Source of the DNA: Nostoc sp. KVJ3
GTDB taxonomy: Bacteria; Cyanobacteriota; Cyanobacteriia; Cyanobacteriales; Nostocaceae
Reading direction: 5' to 3'
Assembly: GCF_026127265.1 (NCBI RefSeq)
Contig: NZ_WWFG01000016.1
Coordinates: 1-64,000 of the forward strand
Length of the DNA: 64,000 nt
Positions 21,410 through 29,618 of this stretch are shown one piece after another. A program made the position numbers and the translations under genes. The notes beneath the pieces were generated by a model. It saw only the letters and a program-made list of their open reading frames with translations, was not told the DNA's origin and did not search any database. Positions within the stretch are counted from its first letter, which is position 1, and each line of letters opens with the position of its first letter.

Positions 21410-22525
21410 ATGACAGCTATATATTCCAATGCCAAAAATTGGCTAGTCCAAGCAGACTTGTTAGCCAAATCCGGGCTAACTGACCTCACCGCTGGAAAAG
21501 ACTCAGGTGCAGGGTATGGGAAGGCAATCATCGGTGATTTTTCTATCATGATGCCTGCCGCATACTCACTTGTTCGCAATCGAAACATCATGCATCACGA
21601 AACCATCTCAAAAGATGGGGCATGGGTGCGATATGTAGAAGGTTCACGCCTGGACTTAAAAGACGTTCAATTCTTCTGGGGCAGTGCAGCGATCGCTCAA
21701 ACTGACCACACTCTGTTACACGACGACAAAGCCAAAAAAGCAGAACTGGCATTAGAAAGCATTCTTGCAGACTTAGCAGTTCTCAACATTCCTCATGGAG
21801 TCAAGCTAGAAATTAGTTTGAGCAATCACAACCCAGAACGCTGGGCAACTGAGATTAAGCGCAGAGTTGAAGGGACTCACACCTTTGAACATCTGCACCC
21901 TGTAACCCGTTCCATTGTCAGCAAGACAGTTGACATCGTGGTGACAGGCATTTATCCCGAAGGTTTTGGAAGCATTGCCCACTGCTTATTCGGTGAAGCG
22001 TCCCTGGTGCTTGACCCCTCAGAATTAGCGATCGCACTCGATATCGGTTCATCAACTTGGTTGATTACCGTGTTTAACGGCAGTGGTGCAGTGATTGACC
22101 GTCACTTGATTGAAGGTGGAGCCGGTGAACTGCACTCGATGATTGCAGAAGCACTAGACAAACGAAACGACAGAGTAAGTCTGCTGTCCAAGGATGTGAA
22201 GCACTCACCCAGCTTGGTGAACCAGGGGATTATCGAAGGCACTTTCACTTATGGCGGCAATCATCTCACAGGCAAGAAGTTTGAAACCGAGTACAGCCAG
22301 TGTCTAGATGAATGGTGGAGTAACAGGATTGAGAAATTCGCCAACTTTGTCACAGCAGGTAATTACCTTGATAGAGCGAAATACCTTGTCGCCTGGGGTG
22401 GGGGTGTTTCCTTGCCAGTGGTGGATCAGAACCTAGCCGATTTAGGTTTTGTGGTCTTGAATAATCCCCAATTCATCAATGCTTTGGGGTTGAAACTATT
22501 AACTCAAATTGCAAAGGGAGCTTAA
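21410..22525 (+). CDS. ParM/StbA-like actin-family ATPase
   Basis: 371 residues. Actin-fold signatures: an N-terminal phosphate-1 region with LTAGKDSGAGYGKAIIGD (about 25-42), a second phosphate loop ALDIGSSTWLITVFNGSG (about 207-224), and the adenosine loop LVAWGGGVSLP (about 324-334). Length fits plasmid ParM/StbA proteins, which polymerise and push plasmid copies apart. It heads a tightly spaced operon running to 27,099. No Shine-Dalgarno is evident. The plasmid also has ParA/ParB, so a second partition role, or a different one tied to the operon's membrane ATPase, is open. Confidence 0.82.
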   Translation: MTAIYSNAKNWLVQADLLAKSGLTDLTAGKDSGAGYGKAIIGDFSIMMPAAYSLVRNRNIMHHETISKDGAWVRYVEGSRLDLKDVQFFWGSAAIAQTDHTLLHDDKAKKAELALESILADLAVLNIPHGVKLEISLSNHNPERWATEIKRRVEGTHTFEHLHPVTRSIVSKTVDIVVTGIYPEGFGSIAHCLFGEASLVLDPSELAIALDIGSSTWLITVFNGSGAVIDRHLIEGGAGELHSMIAEALDKRNDRVSLLSKDVKHSPSLVNQGIIEGTFTYGGNHLTGKKFETEYSQCLDEWWSNRIEKFANFVTAGNYLDRAKYLVAWGGGVSLPVVDQNLADLGFVVLNNPQFINALGLKLLTQIAKGA

Positions 22526-22528
22526 TTA

Positions 22529-22762
22529 ATGAATTACGAATCTCGGCGTATAACCATCTCCTACTTAGCAGTAATTGAATTGTGCAAGATTTTTGATTTA
22601 CCCCAAGATGCACCGACACAGGCATTATCAGCAGGTGTAGAGAAGCTGATTTTTCAACACGGCAATGTGCAAGCATCACCCAAACCCGAAACAGTGCAAT
22701 CTACGCAGCCCAATAAATCGGCACTTAGCGCAATGGTCACTAATTTCAAGGGGGCAGCATGA
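22529..22762 (+). CDS. small ParM-operon protein (possible ParR-like adaptor)
   Basis: 77 residues, 3 bases after the ParM-like stop, with AAGGGAG upstream. The N-terminal RRITISYLAVIELCKIFDLP and ALSAGVEKLIF resemble a short strand plus two helices, as in RHH-type ParR adaptors. The C terminus is Ser/Pro/Gln-rich. The position directly after the actin gene is where parR normally sits. The function is inferred mainly from position. Confidence 0.6.
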   Translation: MNYESRRITISYLAVIELCKIFDLPQDAPTQALSAGVEKLIFQHGNVQASPKPETVQSTQPNKSALSAMVTNFKGAA

Positions 22763-22983
22763 CCAAATCCAGATTCAGAAACACGGTTTTAGGCATTGGA
22801 GCAACAGCAGCAGCGTTAGCCGTTGGCTACTTCGGAGTGCAGTACTTTGGCAGAAACAATATGTTCACCATCGCCGCAGCTGTCGGGGGTGCAGGGGCCA
22901 TCAGCTATGTACTTCAAAAGCCGAACCAGCCACAATCCCCAGCCGCACCAGTAAAAACCCAAAGGAGAAGAAACAAATCATGA
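22759..22983 (+). CDS. small membrane protein
   Basis: 74 residues, overlapping the previous gene by four bases (ATGA). Two hydrophobic segments (about 9-29 and 35-52) are joined by a short loop and followed by a basic, Pro/Gln-rich tail ending RRRNKS. GGGGG precedes the start. Not recognised. It is probably a two-pass membrane partner of the operon. Confidence 0.65.
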   Translation: MTKSRFRNTVLGIGATAAALAVGYFGVQYFGRNNMFTIAAAVGGAGAISYVLQKPNQPQSPAAPVKTQRRRNKS

Positions 22984-23216
22984 GCCACCAAGACACCGTG
23001 CAGACACAACCATCGCTAACAACAACCGAAATTATGACCATCATCCTCGGTTGCGAACAGACTCTAAGGTTCGTGCAAGCATCTCCCAATTACAAGCAAA
23101 TCGAAGCCTCCGAGCGGTTCAGTACATCGAATGACTTAAAGATGGGCGATGCAGTCCAAGCCTTGATGGAGATTCACGAAGCCATCCTAAATATCGAGTT
23201 TTATTCGCAAGTTTGA
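22980..23216 (+). CDS. small hypothetical protein
   Basis: 78 residues, starting MSHQDTVQTQPSLTT. The ATG overlaps the previous stop (ATGA), with AAAGGAG upstream. The content looks mainly helical (TTEIMTIILGCEQTLRFVQAS; MGDAVQALMEIHEAILNIEF). No recognised family. Coupled translation places it in the ParM operon. Confidence 0.65.
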   Translation: MSHQDTVQTQPSLTTTEIMTIILGCEQTLRFVQASPNYKQIEASERFSTSNDLKMGDAVQALMEIHEAILNIEFYSQV

Positions 23217-23227
23217 GGGACAAACTT

Positions 23228-23422
23228 ATGCTTTCAATGACAACCCTACAGCGTAATCATTTGTACGAATTCCGTGGTCAACAACTCCGCTACAGCCACC
23301 AGTCTAATTGTCGAGTCAATGCCCCTTTCATATTCAATGACTCGAAAGGCAGAAGAAAAGAATTAAGCCAAAACCAAGTGCAGAGAGAGGTTTTTGAATT
23401 AAATGAGTTTTGTGAGAACTGA
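23228..23422 (+). CDS. small hypothetical protein
   Basis: 64 residues from the ATG at 23,228, which has GAGGGA seven bases before it; a longer TTG start at 23,213 would overlap the previous gene. Basic and rich in Gln and Asn (NHLYEFRGQQLRYSHQSNCR). Not recognised. It lies in the same operon. Confidence 0.5.
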   Translation: MLSMTTLQRNHLYEFRGQQLRYSHQSNCRVNAPFIFNDSKGRRKELSQNQVQREVFELNEFCEN

Positions 23423-23429
23423 TGATGAA

Positions 23430-23463
23430 GCGATCGCACCTGCCGGCAAGCTTGGCGATCGCC
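23430..23463. repeat. paired HIP1 octamers forming a hairpin
   Basis: Two GCGATCGC octamers, the HIP1 sequence typical of many cyanobacteria, about 24 bases apart in the only sizeable gap of the ParM operon. Each is self-complementary, and the flanks CCTGCCGGCAAG add further pairing. Confidence 0.6.
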
Positions 23464-23517
23464 TAATCAGGATGTATCTCTCGCCGCAAAAACGAAAGTA
23501 CAAAAGGATTTTAACAA

Positions 23518-23961
23518 ATGGCACTCGATTATAGAAATCCCAACGATTGGGGCAAATCACCGCTAACTGACTCCGCCCTAAGAAAGCAGCAATTCAAAGC
23601 CGAAAATCCTGAACAATGGTCAGCAATGATTTCGGCGGATATTGAGGCACTTGACACACCAATATTCGAGAGTGAAGATTACCCACCCTTTACAGGAACG
23701 GAATTTCTAGCAACTCATTCAACCATTGATGACCATCCATACTCTGCTGCATTTGGTCAATTCTTGGGTAATGGTATTGACGCGGACATTGCAAATATCT
23801 TGGCGTTTGGTGAGAACAGATTTGATTTAATTTCTGATGATTTTGACAACCCAGTAAGGCAATTAGCAACGAGAATTTATAGCCGATTTGAGGACATGGG
23901 GTATTGGGATGAAGTACCAGACTCTGACGATGATATCGACTGCGACAACATACCTTATTAG
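23518..23961 (+). CDS. acidic hypothetical protein
   Basis: 147 residues, strongly acidic, ending DSDDDIDCDNIPY. AAGGA precedes the ATG by about ten bases. No motif recognised and no hydrophobic segment. It is part of the ParM-ATPase operon. The acidic character could suit a DNA-mimic or adaptor role, but nothing in the sequence proves that. Confidence 0.65.
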   Translation: MALDYRNPNDWGKSPLTDSALRKQQFKAENPEQWSAMISADIEALDTPIFESEDYPPFTGTEFLATHSTIDDHPYSAAFGQFLGNGIDADIANILAFGENRFDLISDDFDNPVRQLATRIYSRFEDMGYWDEVPDSDDDIDCDNIPY

Positions 23962-23973
23962 GAGAATAACGCA

Positions 23974-24690
23974 ATGGACTTTGCAATACGTAATCCGGTA
24001 CTTGGTCATGCAAGCCATATTGATGAAAAAGCGCAATCTTGGGGAGGATTTGAGTCTGATATTCTGGGCTATCTTTCAGATATAAATAAGCTCGAACAGT
24101 TTGCGGATTATGCGAATAATGCCCAAGAATTATCTGACAGACTAGAACCATTTTTGGACAACGCCAAGGTCGTCTTTGAGGCGATGGAGAAGTTGACCAA
24201 AGGGCAAGTAACTTGGACTGAACTTCGTAAACAATACGGTTCTCATGTAGCGGGTGCAATTGGTAAAATCCGTAAACTTAACTCCGAGTTCGATTCGGAG
24301 ATGGGCAAGATAGATGCCCAAGATAGAGCCGACTTGTTGCGAATTGATCAGAAACGTAAACACGCTTTAACTGAAGTTGCAGCCCAATTGCATCAAGATT
24401 TACAAGCTGAACTTTGGCGGCATGAAAACAAAATCAGCAGCATAGAAAATAAGCAAACTGTGCAAGCTGAACGTCAAGCCATCACAACAGGACTGAGAGA
24501 GAAACGACAACAATTGTTAGCCCGTGCAAGGTTTGGCTCACGGGCATTAGAGCCTAATCTTGCTCCCCAAGAAGTGATACCAGTTACTAGCCAAACTTCT
24601 GCACCATCTTCTAGTGTTTCTGCAACAGGAACAGTTCGCGGCTGGGGTGCAATGTTGGGTAACTTGTGGCAGAAGTTAGGCGATAGATAA
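23974..24690 (+). CDS. coiled-coil hypothetical protein
   Basis: 238 residues, AGGAG upstream, 12 bases after the previous stop. Residues about 95-185 are rich in Gln, Glu, Lys, Arg and Leu with heptad character (KIRKLNSEFDSEMGKIDAQD; LHQDLQAELWRHENKISSIE), so a coiled coil is likely. The tail is Ser/Thr/Pro-rich and ends WGAMLGNLWQKLGDR. Not recognised. It could be a scaffold for the operon's membrane proteins. Confidence 0.65.
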   Translation: MDFAIRNPVLGHASHIDEKAQSWGGFESDILGYLSDINKLEQFADYANNAQELSDRLEPFLDNAKVVFEAMEKLTKGQVTWTELRKQYGSHVAGAIGKIRKLNSEFDSEMGKIDAQDRADLLRIDQKRKHALTEVAAQLHQDLQAELWRHENKISSIENKQTVQAERQAITTGLREKRQQLLARARFGSRALEPNLAPQEVIPVTSQTSAPSSSVSATGTVRGWGAMLGNLWQKLGDR

Positions 24691-24712
24691 GTAATCAATA
24701 AAGGTAAGGCTG

Positions 24713-25261
24713 ATGCTAGTAAGGAAACGAAATGAAGATCCTCATAGCGTCAGCCCTTTTTTGCATGAAGGGCTGGCACAAACACCACAATCAACTAAGC
24801 AGCATCAACAACATGAACAGTTACCACCATTACCAGAAAATAACAGAGGTAGAACATTTAGACGTGCTGGTAATGCTTGTGAGATTGTCGCTGGCAGTTG
24901 CTTGAATAGTGCAGTTATTTTCACTTTTCATCTGCTGCAAGTTCACCCAGTTGGAATGTTTCTTGCTGTGGGTACTGCACACCTGTACTTTACTGCCACT
25001 GCAACGGGTGAAGGCAATAACCGTTTTGTCACTAATTTCATGACTGGTTGCAGTGCTTCATTAGCGTTGTTATGTGCGCTCAATGAACCGATTATTGAAT
25101 GGAATGAAGCGAGAACTTCTACAGATACAGCTAATACTTCAATTTCACAAATGTATCAGCCTAAAACTGCGGATTATTCCAGTTGGGCTAGTGGTGCTGG
25201 TGTGGCGATATTCGTAGCACTATTAATGATTTTTCTATTTGGTGGCAGGAGAAGTAAATGA
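24713..25261 (+). CDS. multi-pass membrane protein
   Basis: 182 residues. A hydrophilic N terminus (about 1-50) precedes hydrophobic stretches at about 57-76, 80-98, 107-124 and 159-177. The last ends FGGRRSK, which suits a cytoplasmic tail. The stop overlaps the next start (ATGA at 25,258). Not recognised. It is probably a membrane partner of the downstream ATPase. Confidence 0.65.
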   Translation: MLVRKRNEDPHSVSPFLHEGLAQTPQSTKQHQQHEQLPPLPENNRGRTFRRAGNACEIVAGSCLNSAVIFTFHLLQVHPVGMFLAVGTAHLYFTATATGEGNNRFVTNFMTGCSASLALLCALNEPIIEWNEARTSTDTANTSISQMYQPKTADYSSWASGAGVAIFVALLMIFLFGGRRSK

Positions 25262-27099
25262 ATTATTTAAGTGACAAACATAAACAGTTATCAGAGTCAC
25301 AACAATCGGGTTTAATGACGTGGTTCGGACAGTTGCCGATGGATAAGAAAGCCGTTGCAATTGGGCTTAGTTTGACTGTGGGCATTAGCTCGGCTGCGAT
25401 GGCGTGGAAAGGGGAGTCAAGCGACCGCATTTATTTTTGCGTTCGGACTCCCCAAAGCTACCTAATTTGTCAAGACAAGAATAACAGACCTTTTAGGATG
25501 ACTCCCTACTACTGGGAGCAATGGAAGCAAGAGGGAATGCCACGCCAAGTAGTGCGTGACCCAGCTATGGGCGTTAATGGCTTAGTCAAAGCTACCAACC
25601 CATATAAGCCGTTTTGGGCGTTTGGGGGATTCCTGGGGTTTGCCCTAGCTGGGTGGATGTTGCGCCATTGCCAAGAGGAGGAGAAGCAGAGGGCAGTTTT
25701 TGAAGACATCGCCCAAAAACGGGATGCTGCAAAGGCAGAGATGGCCGCACGTTCCGAGCTACTAGAAAGTTACAGGGACGTTGCGATCGCAGAAGTTCAG
25801 TTACAAGCCGACTTGGATCTAATCGCTAACGATCGCACTGTTGACATCACCAAAGCTGAGATTTACGCCCACACTGAGATTGAAGTCACCCAAATGGAGG
25901 CAACTGACGCTATTTTTGAGGCGCAAACGGCGGGGATGACCGAGCAACAGAAAGCAGATTACATTAAGCAGTTGCGTGAGATGAAAACCCCTTATCTCCA
26001 AGGGAGTCAGACTCTACAGGGGACGATTGACCCCAACGACAAGGTTACTGGATCTGAGCCTGGAGCGATCGCTCCTACTGAGAAATATCGCTGGATCAAC
26101 AACACCATCGGCTACCCCACTTTAATCTTTGGTGGCATGGGTGCAGGTAAGTCGTGGACTACTAGAGAAATTATTTGGAAGAAAGTACAAGCCGGATGGA
26201 ACATCGTAGCGCTTGACCCGCACGGCACACAGGTCGAGTGGCGAGGTGTGAGGCTGATTACTGGCTACAAAGAAATAGCTCTCTTCATGCAATGGTACAT
26301 GGATGAAATGCGCCAGCGCTATGAAGATTACCGCAAGAGTGGATTAACAGAGGAGCAATGGACAGAATGGTTAAGAAATAGCGGCAAGATGCTATCAGTT
26401 ATCTGTGAAGAATTTACGACATGGACAGATAACATTGTTGAGCCAATGCCAGACGATTGTGAGGATGAAAAATGGAAGCCCGACCCTGATTTTATTGGTA
26501 AATGGTTTCGCTGTGCCATGACCGAATCTCGCAAACAATTAATGATTCCTTTGTTCGTAGCTCACGACCGCACAATGGAGATTTTAGCCAAAGCCAAAGG
26601 GTTATCAAAACTTCGAGATGCGGCACTGTTAGAAGTAGAACTAATCGCAACTATTGACCCAATCACCACAGAAGCTAAAGCTAGTGGTAAAGGAGCAATT
26701 AAATTACCTGGGCATGGGCAATGGATTGATATTGAATTGCCTAAGCTCGACCACAAGCGAATTGATTTTCGGCTTGATGAATCTAGAACAGTTAATGAAC
26801 CGCCAACCATCGATAAAGCTACTTTAGAGCGCATTTATGAACTGGAATTCAATCTTGGTAACAAAGCAGGTGACACCCAAGATGAACCGAATAAATTATC
26901 ACCAATGGCGCAAAAGCTGTATGAATATCTCACCAGAACTGAACGAATTGAAGCTGATGTAAGAGAGTTCAAGGGGAACTTTAAAGTACAGGGTGAAAGA
27001 TTCTCTGTAGAGCTTATTAAGTCTTGGATGTACGAGATTGTTGGGGCAGGGTTAGCCAATTGGATTGGTGAAGGAATCATCAAGTTAAACCAAGATTAA
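25258..27099 (+). CDS. membrane-anchored FtsK/VirD4-like ATPase, putative coupling protein
   Basis: 613 residues. Two N-terminal membrane segments (about 32-50 and 120-137) precede a charged helical region. The P-loop GGMGAGKS follows (292-299, Lys298), then VALDPHGTQVEWRG, typical of HerA/FtsK/VirD4 pumps. Walker B is LSVICEEF (Glu384/385). Membrane anchor plus additional C-terminal part fit a type IV coupling protein that feeds relaxase-bound DNA to a secretion channel. The plasmid has a relaxase but no VirB4-type genes, so it might use a host or helper channel. A role with the ParM-like filament is also possible, since both lie in one operon. AGGAG before the ATG; overlaps the previous gene by four bases. 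Confidence 0.75.
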   Translation: MNYLSDKHKQLSESQQSGLMTWFGQLPMDKKAVAIGLSLTVGISSAAMAWKGESSDRIYFCVRTPQSYLICQDKNNRPFRMTPYYWEQWKQEGMPRQVVRDPAMGVNGLVKATNPYKPFWAFGGFLGFALAGWMLRHCQEEEKQRAVFEDIAQKRDAAKAEMAARSELLESYRDVAIAEVQLQADLDLIANDRTVDITKAEIYAHTEIEVTQMEATDAIFEAQTAGMTEQQKADYIKQLREMKTPYLQGSQTLQGTIDPNDKVTGSEPGAIAPTEKYRWINNTIGYPTLIFGGMGAGKSWTTREIIWKKVQAGWNIVALDPHGTQVEWRGVRLITGYKEIALFMQWYMDEMRQRYEDYRKSGLTEEQWTEWLRNSGKMLSVICEEFTTWTDNIVEPMPDDCEDEKWKPDPDFIGKWFRCAMTESRKQLMIPLFVAHDRTMEILAKAKGLSKLRDAALLEVELIATIDPITTEAKASGKGAIKLPGHGQWIDIELPKLDHKRIDFRLDESRTVNEPPTIDKATLERIYELEFNLGNKAGDTQDEPNKLSPMAQKLYEYLTRTERIEADVREFKGNFKVQGERFSVELIKSWMYEIVGAGLANWIGEGIIKLNQD

Positions 27100-27107
27100 G
27101 CCCTTGG

Positions 27108-27282
27108 GTGTCTAGCGTGTCTGTGATTAAAAACGGGGCTTTTTTGGCAGATATCAACCCCAGACACGGCAGACACCAAAAGCCTGAAACCCTTACATAG
27201 CTTAGACACTCCTCGGACACCAGTTCAGACACCGCAAGACACCACGGCAAGGGTTGATGTCTTAATAATGTCTGCCAGACAC
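27108..27282. repeat. AGACAC repeat cluster (iteron- or centromere-like)
   Basis: Six AGACAC (27,162; 27,171; 27,204; 27,227; 27,237; 27,277), one GGACAC (27,215) and two inverted GTGTCT (27,108; 27,117) lie in 175 bp directly after the ATPase gene. Several neighbouring copies are 9-12 bp apart, near one helical turn. Such clustering resembles iterons of origins or partition centromeres. No protein in the window can be assigned to it from sequence. Confidence 0.55.
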
Positions 27283-27314
27283 GACTAATTAATTTATTGA
27301 AATACCTGAATACT

Positions 27315-27521
27315 ATGCACCCAATTGAGTTTAAGAAAAAGTGGCAATTAACTTACAACGAGCTAGCACTCGTCTTAGGTTACGAAAATGATTTCACTGT
27401 CCGTTGTTGGGGGATAAATGGAGGACACAGGCGCAATCCTCAAAAAGTTGCTTATGTTGCTTGTCGCCTTCTAGATGAAAAATGGTCAGATGAGGGGAAA
27501 GTTATAGATTCTTACCTTTGA
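27315..27521 (+). CDS. small HTH-like protein, tandem copy 1
   Basis: 68 residues from the ATG at 27,315. LTYNELALVLGYENDFTVRCWG looks like a helix-turn-helix, followed by RRNPQKVAYVACRLLDEKW. It is closely similar to the next gene, and the start regions match at DNA level with a 258-bp period, so the pair arose by tandem duplication. No family recognised. A DNA-binding role is plausible. Confidence 0.65.
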   Translation: MHPIEFKKKWQLTYNELALVLGYENDFTVRCWGINGGHRRNPQKVAYVACRLLDEKWSDEGKVIDSYL

Positions 27522-27572
27522 TAATTTCTCTTTGCGTCTCTGCTAATTAATTTATGGAAATACCTGAATACT

Positions 27573-27779
27573 ATGCACCCAATTGAGTTTAAGAAAAAGT
27601 GGCAGTTAACTTACGACGAGCTTTCACTTGTCTTAGGTTATGAAGGTGATTATACCGTCCGTTCCTGGGGTACGAATGGAAGACACAAGCGCAATCCTCA
27701 AAATGTTGTTTATGTCGCTTGTCGCCTTCTAGATGAAAAATGGTCAACTCAGGGGAAACAAGTAAATTCTTACCTTTGA
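27573..27779 (+). CDS. small HTH-like protein, tandem copy 2
   Basis: 68 residues, same length and plan as the gene at 27,315 (LTYDELSLVLGYEGDYTVRSWG; RRNP becomes KRNP). An overlapping ATG at 27,555 opens a ten-codon leader (MEIPEYYAPN) that ends within this gene's first codons; in copy 1 that leader's ATG is changed to ATT. Whether the leader matters is unknown. Confidence 0.65.
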   Translation: MHPIEFKKKWQLTYDELSLVLGYEGDYTVRSWGTNGRHKRNPQNVVYVACRLLDEKWSTQGKQVNSYL

Positions 27780-27854
27780 TGCTTGTGTGAGTCGGGACAA
27801 TTATAGTCAACTGTTTAATCACCGCTTTTCAGAATTTATTCGGGAGAGAATCAC

Positions 27855-28535
27855 GTGTCTAACTCTGTTGAAAATTATTTAACTGTTGAGGGAAGTAATC
27901 AATCTGTGAAGGCGTTTTTTGAGCAAGCAAATACTAATCAAAGCTTATTTGATTTCCATGCTTTTGTACCAATGCCGCCAGATGTTTTTCAGGGTGATTT
28001 AGGAACGGAAGAAGAACAGATGTATCCAGGTGAACAAAATTGGTATGAATGGTCAATCTCAAACTGGGGTACAAGCACGAATGGATTCACAGTAGTACAT
28101 CAACCTCCATTTGTGCAGTTTAGAACCGTATGGAGTGTTCCTTTACCTGTTCTCTTGGCTGCCTCTGAACAATTTCCCGATTTAAAATTTACAAATGAAT
28201 GGATTGAGGAAACATTAGAAGCGGCGGGAAGGTTTATTTTACAGAATGGTCAGATTTGGCTAGATGAATCAGAAATTTATGAGATGTGGTCAAATAAACA
28301 ATCAAAATATATTCACCCCTTGAATTTAAAGTATTGCAAATCAAAGTACATAACATATTTGAAAGAGTTTGCTCAAGAAGAAGGAGATGATTCTCCTTAT
28401 GTATTTTATCTAAATGCTAGTGATGGCATAGGTGCATTTTTGGGACTGGCTCATATAAGTAAGTTCTTATTAAAGAGCTTTTCTAAGCGCACAACCAACC
28501 TGAAACCAATGGTTTGTGAAGATACTGAGTCCTAA
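27855..28535 (+). CDS. YubB/Api92-like ferredoxin-fold protein (DUF1281 type)
   Basis: 226 residues from a GTG with GGGAGAG seven bases upstream. The N-terminal NYLTVEGSNQSVKAFFEQ, then FDFHAFVPMP and NWYEWSISNWGTSTNGF, match the YubB/Api92-like ferredoxin-fold family common on plasmids and phages. There SxxNWGT is the most conserved segment. The family has no established reaction. A long hairpin terminator follows at 28,543. Confidence 0.7.
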   Translation: MSNSVENYLTVEGSNQSVKAFFEQANTNQSLFDFHAFVPMPPDVFQGDLGTEEEQMYPGEQNWYEWSISNWGTSTNGFTVVHQPPFVQFRTVWSVPLPVLLAASEQFPDLKFTNEWIEETLEAAGRFILQNGQIWLDESEIYEMWSNKQSKYIHPLNLKYCKSKYITYLKEFAQEEGDDSPYVFYLNASDGIGAFLGLAHISKFLLKSFSKRTTNLKPMVCEDTES

Positions 28536-28542
28536 TGAACGA

Positions 28543-28621
28543 GGGGGTTTTGGAGTGTATGCCGGGCGATGATCCTGTCTTTTTATGAGTGGCTTAGTGA
28601 CGGCATAGCTCCAAAACCCCC
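28543..28621 (+). terminator. long hairpin terminator
   Basis: GGGGGTTTTGGAG (28,543-28,555) pairs perfectly with CTCCAAAACCCCC (28,609-28,621), with a further TATGCCG/CGGCATA pairing inside. It begins 8 bases after the DUF1281-type stop. A T6 run lies six bases further on. Confidence 0.7.
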
Positions 28622-28647
28622 AATGTGTTTTTTGATTTCTCAAAATT

Positions 28648-28668
28648 TTAGGGCTGCTCTGGTGACAC
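28648..28668 (-). pseudogene. displaced 3' end of the 29.2-kb gene
   Basis: On the minus strand this reads the last codons of the family seen at 29,683 (SPEQP then stop). It is joined in frame to the body of the gene at 29,173-29,433 if the 519-bp insertion and one GTTAGC copy are removed. Confidence 0.75.
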
Positions 28669-28674
28669 GTTAGC

Positions 28675-29193
28675 TGTAGCGACCTGCAATACTAATCGCT
28701 CAAACCTGCAATCAAGACATTTACAAACCAGGATTATCTGCAACTATAATTGTGCTTCAGCCAGGATTAAATGCAACTGAGCCAGGATTATTTGCAACCA
28801 ACCTGCAATCATCGGTTTGAGCCAGGATTATTTGCAACTATAAAAGTAAAAAAAACGAACGGTTTCTTAACTGCGTTACCAGTAAGGCTTAGAGTTACTT
28901 TTACCGTTGGTTTTTAAGTAAAAAAACTCGGTAAATAATTCAAAGTTAACCTATCAAATTCTGAAATGAGTTTCTTGACCAACTCCTGTCAAGGAGAGAA
29001 AACTCAGCCCTAGTAAGGTGTTGAGCTTATTTGCAATTAATCCTGGTCGAAACGGATGATTGCAGGCTGGTTGCATTTAATCCTGGCTCAGTTGCAAATA
29101 ATCCTGGCTCAACTGAAATTATAGTTGCAAATAATCCTGGCTGAAAACAACGATGATTGCAGGTCGGGGGATTTATAATTGCAGGTCGCTACA
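28675..29193. mobile_element. 519-bp non-coding mobile element with multi-site ends
   Basis: The ends are inverted (TGTAGCGACCTGCAAT at 28,675; its complement ends at 29,193) and flanked by a direct repeat GTTAGC (28,669-28,674 and 29,194-29,199). Each end carries four copies of CCAGGATTAWWTGCAAC or close variants (28,728; 28,761; 28,782; 28,822 on plus; 29,031; 29,070; 29,091; 29,124 inverted) and three ACCTGCAAT-type sites. The 192-bp centre has no gene. It interrupts the 3' end of a small gene whose uninterrupted paralogue lies at 29,683, which proves insertion. Arrays of transposase sites in both ends with TGT/ACA termini resemble Tn7, Tn5053 and Mu-type elements. So it is probably a non-autonomous derivative (MITE) of such an element. 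Confidence 0.8.
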
Positions 29194-29433
29194 GTTAGCA
29201 ATCAAGAGTTCTTTTTTACTGCGCTTCAACTGTTTCCAAAGTGCCTTAATCTGGTTGTAAGCCTCATCAGGAGAAAGCTTACCATTGGTTTGTAAACAGG
29301 TAATGTAGCCAACTTTTTGTGCGAATTCTTGGAGGTTGGCATTAAATACTAAGTTCTCCGGCTTAAATTGACCGTAGTAGCGACTGCGAGGGTAAAGAAA
29401 ATTGTTTTTGTCTGACTGATTAGGCTCGTCCAT
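29173..29433 (-). CDS. small conserved cyanobacterial protein, 3' end replaced by insertion
   Basis: 86 residues from the ATG at 29,433, the same start as the paralogue at 29,943; the longer TTG start is less likely. Core: NNFLYPRSRYYGQFKPENLV and NLQEFAQKVGYI, then KLSPDEAYNQIKALWKQLKR. I know this sort of protein only as a cyanobacterial hypothetical. The last five codons (SDLQL) lie in the 519-bp element. Before insertion the end would have been VSPEQP, as in the paralogue (VPPEQP). Confidence 0.75.
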   Translation of the reverse strand: MDEPNQSDKNNFLYPRSRYYGQFKPENLVFNANLQEFAQKVGYITCLQTNGKLSPDEAYNQIKALWKQLKRSKKELLIANCSDLQL

Positions 29434-29618
29434 CAATTCACTTGTCTCAATCAAGTTTGTATATCATTTATCACCATTAATTTCAAATTTATGCAAGTAG
29501 GTAAATAAATTTTGTTCACCGCAAGAGTCGAGCGCAGAGGTCTGACAGTGAGCCGACAACAAGCGTTCGCTCTGTGGCTATGGCGGCAAAAAGGCGTAAG
29601 GCTACTTTTACTATTTTC

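Noticed and set aside
22665..22979. Long frame upstream of the gene at 22,980
   Set aside because: It overlaps two well-placed genes in other frames; the ATG at 22,980 is coupled to the preceding stop.
28675..29193. CRISPR array
   Set aside because: The 17-bp repeats are not evenly spaced and switch orientation at the centre. They are part of an insertion with a target duplication, and no cas gene is present.
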